From Pseudorasbora parva (Eukaryota > Chordata > Actinopteri > Cypriniformes > Gobionidae), in NCBI RefSeq assembly GCF_024679245.1, contig NC_090172.1, forward strand, positions 2,397,001-2,461,000: a DNA stretch of 64,000 nucleotides, given 5' to 3'. Position 1 is the stretch's first letter, and the number at the start of each line of letters is the position of its first letter. Of the stretch, positions 12,794 through 21,671 are shown one piece after another. Position numbers and translations under genes: made by a program. The notes under the pieces are model-generated. The model worked only from the letters and a program-made list of their open reading frames with translations. It was not told the origin of the DNA and did not search any database.

Positions 12794-13474
12794 ATTAACA
12801 AAGATACACATTATATAGGCCTACACAGTGCTTTAGTTTCAGGAAGAATTCTAGTAATCAAATGTAAAATAACACTGCATAGTTTATCATAGATAGCCAA
12901 AATAATGCTTATTAAAGCTGAAGTTATTCATTCAAGAGTTGAGAGTGATTTTCTTAGTTGTTTAATTCGCAGTAATTCGTCAGCATGTTTATTTACACTG
13001 CTGCCTCTTTAAGACAGACGTGCAGATCTATAGGTGACTGATAATAGGCAGATGGACTATATTTTTCTCCCGACTATATCCATAATAACTACGTCCATTT
13101 TAGACACAAACTGTTTTTAAGAGACTCTCCAAGCCGGTCATTTTGACACAGATGTCTGTGTACATTTGATCATTTAGACGCGAGTGTGAAACCGAAAGTG
13201 TAATTTGCTCGTCTCGTTGCGGCTGTTTCAGCGCGCGCCGACTTGGGAACAACCTCTTGCGCACATTTTTGTGCTTTTAATCACTCTTTTTATTATTAAA
13301 TGACAGCGTTGCTGCTGTGGGGAATTAATAAGTTGCGCTAGACATAAATATTATAATTATAATCTTTGGAAGCCAAAATCTAAAATAAAATCAGACTATC
13401 ACAGATCTAAAGTGTAACCAGGCTGTTTAAATTAGTTCTGTCCTCTGTCATCACTCATTAGGGTTGTCGTTTTG

Positions 13475-13568
<94 letters not shown>

Positions 13569-14200
13569 GTCACGTGAATTTTCAAAAGTACCGACAGCAG
13601 AACCGATAATGTCAGAGCTTATCGATACAACGGTCTTTCAAAATTCACCCCCGGGGCGCGTTTAATACCGGTTTTCGGTACCCATCCCTGTGGATTCGTA
13701 TGTGTGTGTGTTTGTTACTCTCATAGAAATACACCCCATTGACACGCATTATACGAGCAACGGCTGAGTTGAAAATCTTCATTTGTGTTCTCCTGAAGAA
13801 ACAAACACACCTATGATGCCCTGGGGGTCAGCAGATAGACATCACAAGCTCATTTTTAGGTGAACTATCCCTTTAAAAGGGGGCAGGGGATACACTGGAT
13901 ATTATTTAGTTACCTAGTCATAAACATGTTGACACAAACTTTAATTTGCTTATCAGACAGTTGCTCCCACATGATAGTAGTCCAGAGATAACGGACCGTA
14001 GAAGACTCTCTTGTAACACATTTGTATTGTGTTATGAATTGCATGTCACTTACTTGTTGTGGGTGTGAATGAGGCATTGCGATTGGCTGCCTGGCTGACA
14101 GCAGGGGGTGGAGGTGGTATTGTGGGCGGAGTCGACCTGGGCTGGGTTTTGACATCAGCAGGTGAATCTGGCATCGTTCCAGCCTTCTGTCCTGTGCTAC
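2651..14200 (-). CDS. cbfa2t3: cbfa2t3-like (ETO2/MTG16) co-repressor gene, 5' part
   Basis: Four exons on the minus strand join in phase: 14200 (or 14191)-14054, 7910-7669, 6681-6592, 2832-2651. From the Met at 14174 they give 211 codons plus two bases. ETO/MTG proteins are nuclear adaptors that bridge DNA-binding factors (RUNX, TAL1/GATA, E-proteins) to NCoR/SMRT and histone deacetylases. Visible parts: a Pro/Ser/Thr-rich N-terminus (residues 1-83) and most of the NHR1/TAFH domain (about 84-178). Residue patterns such as [17 protein letters not shown] and [17 protein letters not shown] match CBFA2T3 as I remember it better than RUNX1T1 or CBFA2T2, so paralogue choice is good but not certain. 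NHR2, NHR3 and MYND exons are outside the window. Introns are large and packed with transposons. It lies in the typical order for the family and is intact as far as seen. Confidence 0.88.
2884..3695. mobile_element. family A fragment plus family K (hAT-like) non-autonomous element
   Basis: A stub of family A (about 2884-2970) abuts family K (about 2972-3695). K has terminal stretches rich in ACTTAAGTA/TTACTCGAGTA and ends GTCCAGCTCTG. A second, almost identical K copy lies at 31404-32137. The terminal style resembles Ac/Tol2-type hAT elements, but no clear 8-bp duplication was found, so the class is an inference. No coding capacity. Confidence 0.65.
3696..4934. other. intronic DNA with CT and GT tracts
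   Basis: Contains (CT)n at about 3809-3848 and (GT)n at about 4414-4457. Bases 4195-4290 carry ATATCG-rich inverted motifs typical of a transposon remnant. No gene-like frame survives inspection. Confidence 0.55.
4939..5464. mobile_element. family G TTAA-flanked MITE (piggyBac-like)
   Basis: Begins GGGTTAGTTCACCC and ends GGCTGAACTAACCCT, with TTAA at 4935-4938 and 5465-5468. The left part holds an inner palindrome around GATTCATGATTCGGATCGC. A related copy lies at 47300-48432. The TTAA duplication points to the piggyBac superfamily; no transposase is present. Confidence 0.75.
5676..6067. mobile_element. family A MITE, full palindromic copy
   Basis: Ends CACTGCAAAAAATGC and GCATTTTTTGCAGTG. 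The halves are inverted copies meeting near 5860, where AATCTGCCAATGGGGTGAGG is mirrored. No convincing target duplication was found, so the superfamily is undetermined. Confidence 0.8.
6196..6430 (-). repeat. family I SINE-like dispersed repeat
   Basis: Contains CGGATGAGACGTTAAACCGA and a CCATTGGCC-rich stretch. The reverse complement is found at 60545-60895, where it is nested in another repeat. Probably a retroposon fragment. Confidence 0.6.
6592..6681 (-). CDS. cbfa2t3: cbfa2t3 exon: middle of NHR1/TAFH
   Basis: Exactly 90 bp, 30 codons, phase 0 at both ends: [20 protein letters not shown] then [10 protein letters not shown] (residues 122-151). The acceptor is TCTTATCAG|AAC and the donor CTCAAG|GTAAGA. 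This is the highly conserved helical core of the TAFH fold that binds amphipathic motifs of E-proteins in the family. The polypyrimidine tract is short, and a transposon end sits only 31 bases upstream of the exon, so the branch point may be transposon-derived. Confidence 0.95.
6712..7620. mobile_element. family G2 palindromic TTAA element filling an intron
   Basis: Ends AGGGTTAGTTCAACC and GGTGAACTAACCCT, flanked by TTAA (6708-6711) and TCAA (7621-7624). Arms 6712-6990 and about 7322-7620 are inverted copies. Between them a LINE/SINE-type 3' tail (about 7005-7185, containing GTAAAGCACTTTGGGGC and GCTATATAAATAAAG) has inserted, followed by an inner palindrome (7195-7318). The element makes up about 92 percent of the 987-bp intron 6682-7668. 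A half copy is at 56347-56620. Confidence 0.8.
7669..7910 (-). CDS. cbfa2t3: cbfa2t3 exon: PST linker and first half of NHR1/TAFH
   Basis: This 242-bp exon has a strong acceptor (TTTCCTCAG|TG) at 7911 and donor GTG|GTGAGT at 7669/7668. Joined to the previous exon's final A it makes an ATG codon (residue 41), then [18 protein letters not shown] and [12 protein letters not shown]. The NHR1/TAFH domain begins near residue 84 and continues [20 protein letters not shown] to GLV, residue 121. One residue is unusual: Cys at 89 (TGC), where relatives I recall carry Ser (ARQLSKLKRF). The next exon follows in phase 0. The same frame stays open 5' of the acceptor as far as an ATG at 8118; see the separate entry. 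Confidence 0.93.
7911..8118 (-). CDS. candidate alternative N-terminus open into the cbfa2t3 exon
   Basis: The reading frame of the 7669-7910 exon continues upstream without a stop to an ATG at 8118 ([20 protein letters not shown] at its start). A second in-frame ATG lies near 7986 with G at -3 and +4, starting [20 protein letters not shown]. If transcription began nearby, the protein would replace residues 1-40 with about 69 other residues containing a short hydrophobic stretch ([12 protein letters not shown]). Upstream on this strand a weak TATA-like CTTATAG sits near 8210. I know no homologue. The sequence is not one of the local repeats. It may simply be a chance open intron; random expectation for about 69 stop-free codons is a few percent. 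Confidence 0.25.
8119..8419. other. non-repetitive intron DNA upstream of the alternative ORF
   Basis: No dispersed repeat is seen. On the minus strand it includes the TATA-like CTTATAG near 8210 and could host a secondary promoter; that is speculation. Confidence 0.3.
8420..10282 (+). mobile_element. family F MITE with 25-unit internal 66-bp array
   Basis: Ends GGTAACACTTTAG and TAAAATAAAGTGTTGCC form terminal inverted repeats. Single-unit versions are at 52241-52505 and 63233-63497. Here the internal 66-bp segment (GCATTAATATGTGCTTTATG onwards) is present 25 times from about 8587 to 10236, with all unit starts exactly 66 bp apart. Units vary at CAGCTAAT/CAGCCAAT/CAGACAAT and GTGCTTT/GAGCTTT. 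The long [11 protein letters not shown] frames are artefacts of a unit of 22 codons. Confidence 0.9.
10285..10691. mobile_element. family A MITE, near-full copy
   Basis: The first terminus is lost at the junction with the family F end; the palindromic interior and the terminus AGCATTTTTTGCAG remain. Confidence 0.75.
10692..11257. other. intronic DNA, weak tRNA-like SINE remnant
   Basis: A short (GT)n tract lies at 10878-10898. On the minus strand near 11100-11120 is GGTTCGAATCGGG, a B-box-like sequence, without a clear A box or fold. No coding sequence. Confidence 0.4.
11257..11879. mobile_element. family B TA-type MITE, interrupted by family C
   Basis: Ends CACTGTAAAAAAATATTG and TTTTTTACAGTG. 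The interior carries AAGTAAGTAACCTGGTTGCC (here slightly altered) and GCTGCGTCATCACAAATAAA. A family C element occupies 11378-11621. About ten family B copies exist in the window. Confidence 0.8.
11378..11621. mobile_element. family C MITE nested in family B
   Basis: Ends CACTCTAAAAAATGCTGGG and CCCAGCATTTTTTAGAGTG, flanked by TA (11376-11377, 11622-11623). Interior repeats of AACCCAATTG/GGGTTGTTTTAACCC make it strongly self-complementary. Uninterrupted family B copies at 21.8 and 38.3 kb show the empty TA site. Confidence 0.9.
11997..13872. mobile_element. family H TTAA-flanked palindrome (piggyBac-like)
   Basis: Ends AGGGATAGTTGACCC and AACTATCCCT, with TTAA at 11993-11996 and 13873-13876. 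The two arms mirror each other around about 12385 (for example TCAGACGAATCTCATCTAGT and its complement). A hAT-type element has inserted into the right arm. A lone arm fragment is at 32190-32357. No transposase remains. Confidence 0.85.
12612..13690. mobile_element. hAT-type non-autonomous element nested in family H
   Basis: Ends TAGGGATGGGTATCG and CGGTACCCATCCCTG with an exact 8-bp duplication TGGATTCG at 12604-12611 and 13691-13698, the hAT signature. It carries an (AT)n tract (about 12714-12774) and a (CT)n tract (about 13480-13566). No transposase frame is seen. Confidence 0.9.
14054..14200 (-). CDS. cbfa2t3: cbfa2t3 exon with predicted start codon (N-terminal PST region)
   Basis: Read on the minus strand the exon encodes [17 protein letters not shown], a proline run, then [10 protein letters not shown], 40 codons plus one base. 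The 5' splice site is ACAA|GTAAGT at 14054/14053. Two acceptors nine bases apart are possible: AG at 14202-14201 (exon start 14200) or at 14193-14192 (exon start 14191), a tandem acceptor that would add or drop three codons upstream of the Met. The Met at 14174-14172 corresponds to the conserved internal MPDSP of human family members, which can have longer N-termini from upstream exons. No such upstream coding exon was recognised, so translation probably starts here. The region is low in hydrophobic residues and likely unstructured. Confidence 0.85.
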
Positions 14201-14274
14201 CTACCAAATACATAAAACAGATGCCATTTTATATTCCAAAAGTACTGAGTTAGGTTATAATGAGAACGATAAAG

Positions 14275-14700
14275 TATCAATCAATGTTTATTCATAGAGC
14301 ACATTTAAACACAACCAAGGTTGACCAAAAGTGCTGTACAAGGTATAAAAGAAGACAAGAGAAGTAAAACAAGCACACAAATAAACAAGAACCAGTAAAC
14401 AAGGAGAGCCAAGATAACTAAGGAGTGTTAAAGGTCAATGAAAATGTCTTGAGATAAGATTTAAAAGTATTGAGAGGACCCAGGAAAGACCTCGATTGGA
14501 CAGACCTACAACCAATCAGAGCAGCGGAGCGGCGCATAACGTTAGTTGTCAAATGTCAACAGAACTCGACTGCACTGTGTTGCCAAGTCCGCGTTTTTCC
14601 CGCGGGTTGAAGCGACCTCAATTATGTGATATATAGACCCAGGAATGCCAATTTTAGCAGCAACCTTGCCAAAATAACACACATTTTACCCCCAAACGCC
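14275..14700 (-). repeat. retroposon-type repeat with LINE-like tail
   Basis: Starts TCAATCAATGTTTATTCATA, the complement of a common fish LINE/SINE 3' tail, and runs to about 14460. The following 14490-14700 looks like a second dispersed repeat (CCAATCAGAGCAGCGGAGC). Both sit upstream of the start-codon exon on the minus strand. Confidence 0.5.
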
Positions 14701-14706
14701 ACCCAA

Positions 14707-14925
14707 GCAAAATAATCTTGTTTTCTGTTTGAATTAAGATTATTTTTCTCACCCCATTGGCAGATTATTTATCTTATTTTAAGCAGAAACTCTCTTCATT
14801 TTGAGTTATTTTTCCCCAAGACAATTACTTTTGCTTGTCTAGTAAATGTTTCTTAATGTAAGAATTTTTTGATATTTGGACTAGAAACAAGACAAAAATA
14901 CTAAGTAAGAAAAGCATTTTTCAGT
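14707..14925. repeat. family A MITE, half copy
   Basis: Only the right arm is present, from AATAATCTTGTTTTCTG to GCATTTTTCAGTG, immediately before the 60-bp satellite. Confidence 0.75.
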
Positions 14926-14933
14926 GTGATTAA

Positions 14934-17900
14934 GTTTCTGTTGATCATCTGTCCGTCATCGGCTAAAGCCCGCCCTGATGATCTCATTGGTCAGTTTCTG
15001 TTGATCATCTGTCCGTCATCGGCTAAAGCCCGCCCTGATGATCTCATTGGTCAGTTTCTGTTGATCATCTGTCCGTCATCGGCTAAAGCCCGCCCTGATG
15101 ATCTCATTGGTCAGTTTCTGTTGATCATCTGTCCGTCATCGGCTAAAGCCCGCCCTGATGATCTCATTGGTAAGTTTCTGTCGATCATCTGTCCGTCATC
15201 GGCTAAAGCCCGCCCTGATGATCTCATTGGTCAGTTTCTGTTGATCATCTGTCCGTCATCGGCTAAAGCCCGCCCTGATGATCTCATTGGTCAGTTTCTG
15301 TTGATCATCTGTCCGTCATCGGCTAAAGCCCGCCCTGATGATCTCATTGGTCAGTTTCTGTTGATCATCTGTCCGTCATCGGCTAAAGCCCGCCCTGATG
15401 ATCTCATTGGTAAGTTTCTGTCGATCATCTGTCCGTCATCGGCTAAAGCCCGCCCTGATGATCTCATTGGTCAGTTTCTGTCGATCATCTGTCCGTCATC
15501 GGCTAAAGCCCGCCCTGATGATCTCATTGGTCAGTTTCTGTTGATCATCTGTCCGTCATCGGCTAAAGCCCGCCCTGATGATCTCATTGGTCAGTTTCTG
15601 TCGATCATCTGTCGATCATCGTCTAAAGCCCGCCCTGATGATCTCATTGGTCAGTTTCTGTCGATCATCTGTCCGTCATCGGCTAAAGCCCGCCCTGATG
15701 ATCTCATTGGTCAGTTTCTGTTGATCATCTGTCCGTCATCGGCTAAAGCCCGCCCTGATGATCTCATTGGTCAGTTTCTGTTGATCATCTGTCCGTCATC
15801 GGCTAAAGCCCGCCCTGATGATCTCATTGGTCAGTTTCTGTTGATCATCTGTCCGTCATCGGCTAAAGCCCGCCCTGATGATCTCATTGGTCAGTTTCTG
15901 TTGATCATCTGTCCGTCATCGGCTAAAGCCCGCCCTGATGATCTCATTGGTCAGTTTCTGTCGATCATCTGTCCATCATCGGCTGAAGCCCGCCCTGATG
16001 ATCTCATTGGTCAGTTTCTGTCGATCATCTGTCCGTCATCGGCTAAAGCCCGCCCTGATGATCTCATTGGTCAATTTCTGTCGATCATCTGTCCGTCATC
16101 GGCTAAAGCCCGCCCTGATGATCTCATTGGTCAGTTTCTGTCGATCATCTGTCCACCATCGGCTAAAGCCCGCCCTGATGAACTCATTGGTCAGTTTCTG
16201 TTGATCATCTGTCCGTCATCGGCTAAAGCCCGCCCTGATGAACTCATTGGTCAGTTTCTGTTGATCATCTGTCCGTCATCGGCTAAAGCCCGCCCTGATG
16301 ATCTCATTGGTCAGTTTCTGTTGATCATCTGTCCGTCATCGGCTAAAGCCCATCCTGATGATCTCATTGGTCAGTTTCTGTCGATCATCTGTCCATCATC
16401 GGCTAAAGTCCGCCCTGATGATCTCATTGGTCAGTTTCTGTTGATCATCTGTCCGTCATCGGCTAAAGCCCGCCCTGATGATCTCATTGGTCAGTTTCTG
16501 TTGATCATCTGTCCGTCATCGGCTAAAGCCCGCCCTGATGATCTCATTGGTCAGTTTCTGTTGATCATCTGTCCGTCATCGGCTAAAGCCCGCCCTGATG
16601 ATCTCATTGGTCAGTTTCTGTTGATCATCTGTCCGTCATCGGCTAAAGCCCATCCTGATGATCTCATTGGTCAGTTTCTGTTGATCATCTGTCCATCATC
16701 GGCTAAAGCCTGCCCTGATGATCTCATTGGTCAGTTTCTGTTGATCATCTGTCCATCATCGGCTAAAGCCCATCCTGATGATCTCATTGGTCAGTTTCTG
16801 TTGATCATCTGTCCATCATCGGCTAAAGCCCGCCCTGATGATCTCATTGGTCAGTTTCTGTTGATCATCTGTCCATCATCGGTTAAAGCCCGCCCTGATG
16901 ATCTCATTGGTCAGTTTCTGTTGATCATCTGTCCGTCATCGGCTAAAGCCCATCCTGATGATCTCATTGGTCAGTTTCTGTTGATCATCTGTCCATCATC
17001 GGTTAAAGCCCGCCCTGATGATCTCATTGGTCAGTTTCTGTTGATCATCTGTCCGTCATCGGCTAAAGCCCGCCCTGATGATCTCATTGGTCAGTTTCTG
17101 TTGATCATCTGTCCATCATCGGCTAAAGCCCGCCCTGATGATCTCATTGGTCAGTTTCTGTTGATCATCTGTCCATCATCGGTTAAAGCCCGCCCTGATG
17201 ATCTCATTGGTCAGTTTCTGTTGATCATCTGTCCATCATCGGTTAAAGCCCGCCCTGATGATCTCATTGGTCAGTTTCTGTTGATCATCTGTCCGTCATC
17301 GGCTAAAGCCCATCCTGATGATCTCATTGGTCAGTTTCTGTTGATCATCTCTCCATCATCGTCTAAAGCCTGCCCTGATGATCTCATTGGTCAGTTTCTG
17401 TTGATCATCTGTCCATCATCGGCTAAAGCCCATCCTGATGATCTCATTGGTCAGTTTCTGTTGATCATCTGTCCGTCATCGGCTAAAGCCCATCCTGATG
17501 ATCTCATTGGTCAGTTTCTGTTGATCATCTGTCCATCATCGGCTAAAGCCCGCCCTTATGATCTCATTGGTCCGTTTCTGTTGATCATCTGTTGATCATC
17601 GGCTAAAGCCCATCCTGATGATCTCATTGGTCAGTTTCTGTTGATCATCTGTCCGTCATCGGCTAAAGCCCATCCTGATGATCTCATTGGTCAGTTTCTG
17701 TTGATCATCTGTCCGTCATCGGCTAAAGCCCGCCCTGATGATCTCATTGGTCAGTTTCTGTTGATCATCTGTCCGTCATCGGCTAAAGCCCGCCCTGATG
17801 ATCTCATTGGTCAGTTTCTGTTGATCATCTGTCCGTCATCGGCTAAAGCCCGCCCTGATGATCTCATTGGTCAGTTTCTGTAGATCATCTGTCCGTCATC

Positions 17901-18417
17901 GTCTAAAGCCCGCCCTGATGATCTCATTGGTCAGTTTTTGTTGATCATCTGTCCGTCATCGGCTAAAGCCCGCCCTGATGATCTCATTGGTCAGTTTCTG
18001 TTGATCATCTGTCCGTCATCGGCTAAAGCCCGCCCTGATGATCTCATTGGTCAGTTTCTGTCGATCATCTGTCCGTCATCGGCTAAAGCCCGCCCTGATG
18101 ATCTCATTGGTCAATTTCTGTCGATCATCTGTCCGTCATCGGCTAAAGCCCGCCCTGATGATCTCATTGGTCAATTTCTGTCGATCATCTGTCCGTCATC
18201 GGCTAAAGCCCGCCCTGATGATCTCATTGATCAGTTTCTGTTGATCATCTGTCCGTCATCGGCTAAAGCCCGCCCTGATGATCTCATTGGTCAATTTCTG
18301 TCGATCATCTGTCCGTCATCGGCTAAAGCCCGCCCTGATGATCTCATTGGTCAGTTTCTGTCGATCATCTGTCCGTCATCGACTAAAGCCCATCCTGATA
18401 ATCTCATTGGTCAGTTT
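14934..18417 (+). repeat. 60-bp tandem satellite, 58 units
   Basis: Unit starts fall every 60 bp from 14941 to 18361 with no insertion or deletion. The consensus contains GTTGATCATCTG, GGCTAAAGCCCGCCC, GATGATCTCATTGG and TCAGTTTCT. Variants are grouped: TAAGTTTCTG appears at two units 240 bp apart, and CATCCTGATG/GGTTAAAGCC variants cluster at 16.3-17.7 kb, a sign of multi-unit duplication. Since 60 is a multiple of 3, an 889-codon frame stays open (20-residue repeat with SSAKARPDDLIGQ); it is broken at 17593 and 17881. There is no evidence that it is translated. Confidence 0.95.
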
Positions 18418-18420
18418 GCA

Positions 18421-19005
18421 TTCAGGCATAATTACTCCTCTATGGATCAAGTCCAGCCTGAACCGGAACTCAGTTGTGGGCGGGGCTAAGTTTGGCCAGT
18501 TTGACACATGTTGTGTCTTCTTCATGTGTGTGGCGCAGTGGTTCAGACAGAGTTATAATGTTTCCTGGCAGTAAATCTGAAGGGTCTCTGCTGATAGAGA
18601 TAAATTGTGTGAGGCGGAGGCTAAATGTCACAGCTGTCCTCCGCCTGCTGTCCCGTCTCGTCTCCGGATGGACAGGCTTCTGACAGCCCGGGACAAGTGC
18701 AGCTGGATCTGCTGCTGTCCATCACTTTAGCACGAGCCTCATCTGCGGGACCAAACATGGCAACTCTTCCTCACTCGCGCCTGTGCTGGTCATGTGACGA
18801 TGCCTTTATCTACTACGCCACCTAACTATGGCCTCATGCTGATCTGTCCTCACACCTGCAGCACACACTCATACACTGTGGGATGAACAGGTAGTTTCTC
18901 TCAGGTTTCACTGCGGTGTCCCAACAAGTTTCAGCAAATCCCAACGGTGGTTTTGTTGAGTCAGTGTCAACCCTGTTGATTTTTGTTTGGGTAAACACTG
19001 TGCAT
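18421..19005. other. non-repetitive intron DNA, possible regulatory element
   Basis: Bases 18430-18900 match no repeat in the window. They include AGAGATAAATT (GATA-like) and CACAGCTGTC (E-box). A conserved element is possible but unproven; short open frames here look random. Confidence 0.3.
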
Positions 19006-19009
19006 GCGT

Positions 19010-19142
19010 GTGTGTGTGTGGCCTGGTAAACCCTACGTTATGGGGACAAAATGTCCCCACAAAGATGGCAATATCCGAAATCCTTGTCCTTGTGGGGACA
19101 TTTTTTGGTCCTCATGAGAAAAACATCTTATAAATTATACTA
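19010..19142. repeat. family J dispersed repeat, part
   Basis: Contains GGGGACAAAATGTCCCCAC and CTTGTCCTTGTGGGGACATT, shared with 26999-27110. The rest of the copy resumes at 19550-19655 and 19858-19970 around family C insertions. Confidence 0.65.
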
Positions 19143-19362
19143 CACTCTAAAAAATTCTGAATAAAAAAGAACCCATTGTTGTAAATATGGACTTACCCAG
19201 CAATTGGGTTGTTTTAACCCAGCGATTGGGTTGTATTAAGCAAATATTTAACCCAACCGCAGGATTAAAACAACCCAATCGCTGGGTTAAATAACCCAAT
19301 TGCTGGGTTAGTCCATATTTGACCCAACATTGGGTTAAAACAACCAAGCATTTTTTAGAGTG
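19143..19362. mobile_element. family C MITE
   Basis: CACTCTAAAAAATTCTG to GCATTTTTTAGAGTG with TA on both sides (19141-19142, 19363-19364). Confidence 0.85.
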
Positions 19363-19364
19363 TA

Positions 19365-19542
19365 AACTCTAAAAAATGCTGGACTAAAAACAACCCAAGT
19401 TGGGCTAAAAATGGACTAACCCAGCAATTGGGTTGTCTTAAGCAACATTTAACCCAACCACTGGGTTAAAACAACCCAATTGTGGGGTTTGTCCATGTTC
19501 AACCTAACTCGGGTTATTTTTAACCCAGCATTTTTTAGAGTG
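19365..19542. mobile_element. family C MITE abutting the previous copy
   Basis: Starts AACTCTAAAAAATGCTGG directly after the TA that closes the copy at 19143-19362, and ends AGCATTTTTTAGAGTG. The two share one TA. Confidence 0.85.
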
Positions 19543-19559
19543 TAAGTGATGTTTTTTAA

Positions 19560-19599
<40 letters not shown>

Positions 19600-19655
19600 T
19601 TGGTAGGTTTAGGCGTAGGGGCAGTGTGTATGTGTGTGTGTGTGTGTGATGGGTA

Positions 19656-19857
19656 CACTCTAAAAAATGCTGGGTTGTTTTAACCCGATGTTGGGTCAAA
19701 TATGGACTAACCCAGCGATTGGGTTGTTTTAACCCCACGGTTGGGTTAAATATTTGCTTAAGACAACCCAATCGCTGGGTTAAAACAACCCAATTGCTGG
19801 GTTGGTCCATATTTGACCCAACATTGGGTTGTTTTTTACCCAGAATTTTTTAGAGTG
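19656..19857. mobile_element. family C MITE nested in family J
   Basis: CACTCTAAAAAATGCTGGG to AATTTTTTAGAGTG, TA at 19654-19655 and 19858-19859. The flanks GTGATGGGTA and TAGGTTTAGGGGCAGTG are continuous in the uninterrupted family J copy at about 27199-27225. Confidence 0.9.
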
Positions 19858-19970
19858 TAGGTTTAGGGGCAGTGTAGGGGGATAAAATATATATAATTAA
19901 TACAGTATAAAAACCATTTCGGCTATGGAAAGTCCCCATAAAACATGGAAAAACAACGTGTGTGTGTGTG

Positions 19971-20282
19971 TGTGAAAGCACAGATATATTCTGAAAGAAG
20001 TGCCATCAGATGGTCCTGAGATCAGCACACACACATCACTGGTGACAGCTCACATTTGCTACTCCTCACCATCATCTGTCGCCAAGAATGACGCTTTAGA
20101 CGCCACAAACTCAGTTATTCTAGAGTCTAGATCTGATATATAGATATCTATGTTGTAATGCATGCCGATGACAATATTCAGTCGTGCAAATCCAAGTATT
20201 TTTTGTGCAACTCTCATCAATTATAATTGCCAAAGTCCAGGATTTTACAGTGATGCAAGCCCAAAAAAAAACATTATACCAC
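19971..20282. other. intronic DNA, nothing recognised
   Basis: AT-rich and without a gene-like frame or a repeat shared with the rest of the window. Confidence 0.5.
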
Positions 20283-20540
20283 ACTGCAAAAAAAAAAATG
20301 CTTTTCTTACTCAGTATTTTTGTCTTGTTTCTAGTCCAAACATCTAAAAACTCTTAAAACAAGAAGTATTTACTAGACAAGCAAAAAAGATTGTCTTGTT
20401 TTGGGGAAAAATAACTCAAAATGAAGAGAGTTTTTGCTTAAAATAAGATAAATAATCTGCCAATGGGGTGAGAAAAATAATCTTAATTCAAACAGAAAAC
20501 AAGATTATTTTTCTTACCCCATTGGCAGATTATTGATCTT
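20283..20540. repeat. family A MITE, truncated
   Basis: Left terminus CACTGCAAAAAAAAAAATGC and palindromic core present; the right arm stops after CCCATTGGCAGATTATTGATC. Confidence 0.75.
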
Positions 20541-21015
20541 TCGCACTCTGTTGTTGTTACACCAATATTAATTTTTCAATGGCTGATGCTGGTACAGAGC
20601 CATATGGGTGATGGCTGATAAAATGGCCATATATATAGTGTATTTTGTATACCGTGTGTGTGTGCGTGTGTGTGTGTAAAAGTAAACACTAAACGTGTGT
20701 GTGTTTCACCTATATGTCGCAGTGTGTGTGTGAGTGTGTACACAGCATGTGTTGATCAGCAGACTCTCTGACAGACGCCTGTGGTCTCTCCACTGTCACC
20801 TTCAGTCAGATAGACCTCCCGAAAAACAGCACCGAATGCTGGACCGCCAGCCCAGGCCATGTTCGGAGAAACCCCTAACCCCCCCGATCCGGCCGAGATG
20901 TCATGTGCAAAAATAACTAAACCCACAGGGTCACAGCCAAACGACTAACAGCCAGATAATTGGTGCTCGACCTTAGAGAGATGACAGCTGCAGAAGGGTC
21001 ACGGGGTGCGAGGCT
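20541..21015. other. intronic DNA with short GT tracts
   Basis: Bases 20650-20740 hold broken GT runs. 20740-21000 is not repeated in the window, and no coding signal is convincing. Confidence 0.5.
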
Positions 21016-21023
21016 CTCACTGC

Positions 21024-21467
21024 ACAGAATGCTCTGCTTATTCAGTATTTGTCTTGTTTCCAGTCAAAATATCTAAATATTCTTAAATCAAGATGCATTT
21101 ACTAGATAAGAACAATGATATAAGATATTTTTGCTTGTTTTCTGGGGAAAAATATCAAAATGAAGTGAGTCTTTGCTTAAAACAGGCAAAATGATCTGCC
21201 AATGGGGTGAGAAAAATAATCTTATTTCTGTTTGAGACGGAAACAAGAAACAAGATTTTTAAACAGAAATAAGATTATTTTTCTCACCCCATTGGCAGAT
21301 CATTTTGCCTGTTTTAAGCAAAAACTCATTTTGATTTTATTTTCAACGAAACAAGAAAACATCTTGTCATTTTAATGATCTAGTAAATGCATCTTGATTT
21401 AAGAATTGTTAGATATTTAGACTGGAAACAAGACAAAAATACTAAATAAGGAGCATTTTTTTGCAGT
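21024..21467. mobile_element. family A MITE, full diverged copy
   Basis: Both arms are present around the mirrored CCAATGGGGTGAGAAAAATA core; termini are CACTGCACAGAATGC and GCATTTTTTTGCAGTG. Confidence 0.8.
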
Positions 21468-21470
21468 GTA

Positions 21471-21665
21471 AGGGTGCTTTCACACCTTGTTTGGTCCAGA
21501 TTTTTGGACTTTTCAGTTTGGTACGAACCAAAATTACAGATGTGAAACCTCCCTCGGACCACGGTCCGGACTAAGCAGACGAAATTTGGTCCGACGAAAA
21601 GAGGTAGTCTCGGTCCGGATCAAACTGAACAAAGGTTCGGTTCGTTTCTTGTGTGAAAGCATTTT
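21471..21665. repeat. MITE with inverted TTTCACAC ends
   Basis: Starts AGGGTGCTTTCACACC and ends GTGTGAAAGCA, with GGTCCGGACT-type inner inverted motifs. It occurs once in the window. Confidence 0.55.
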
Positions 21666-21671
21666 CTGTAC

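Noticed and set aside
14926..17595. 889-codon open frame with a 20-residue repeat
   Set aside because: It is the 60-bp satellite read in a frame free of stops. There is no start context, no codon bias and no non-repeat domain, and the array continues through two stops without change.
14934..18417. CRISPR-like regular repeats
   Set aside because: Units are contiguous with no variable spacers, there are no cas genes, and the DNA is vertebrate.
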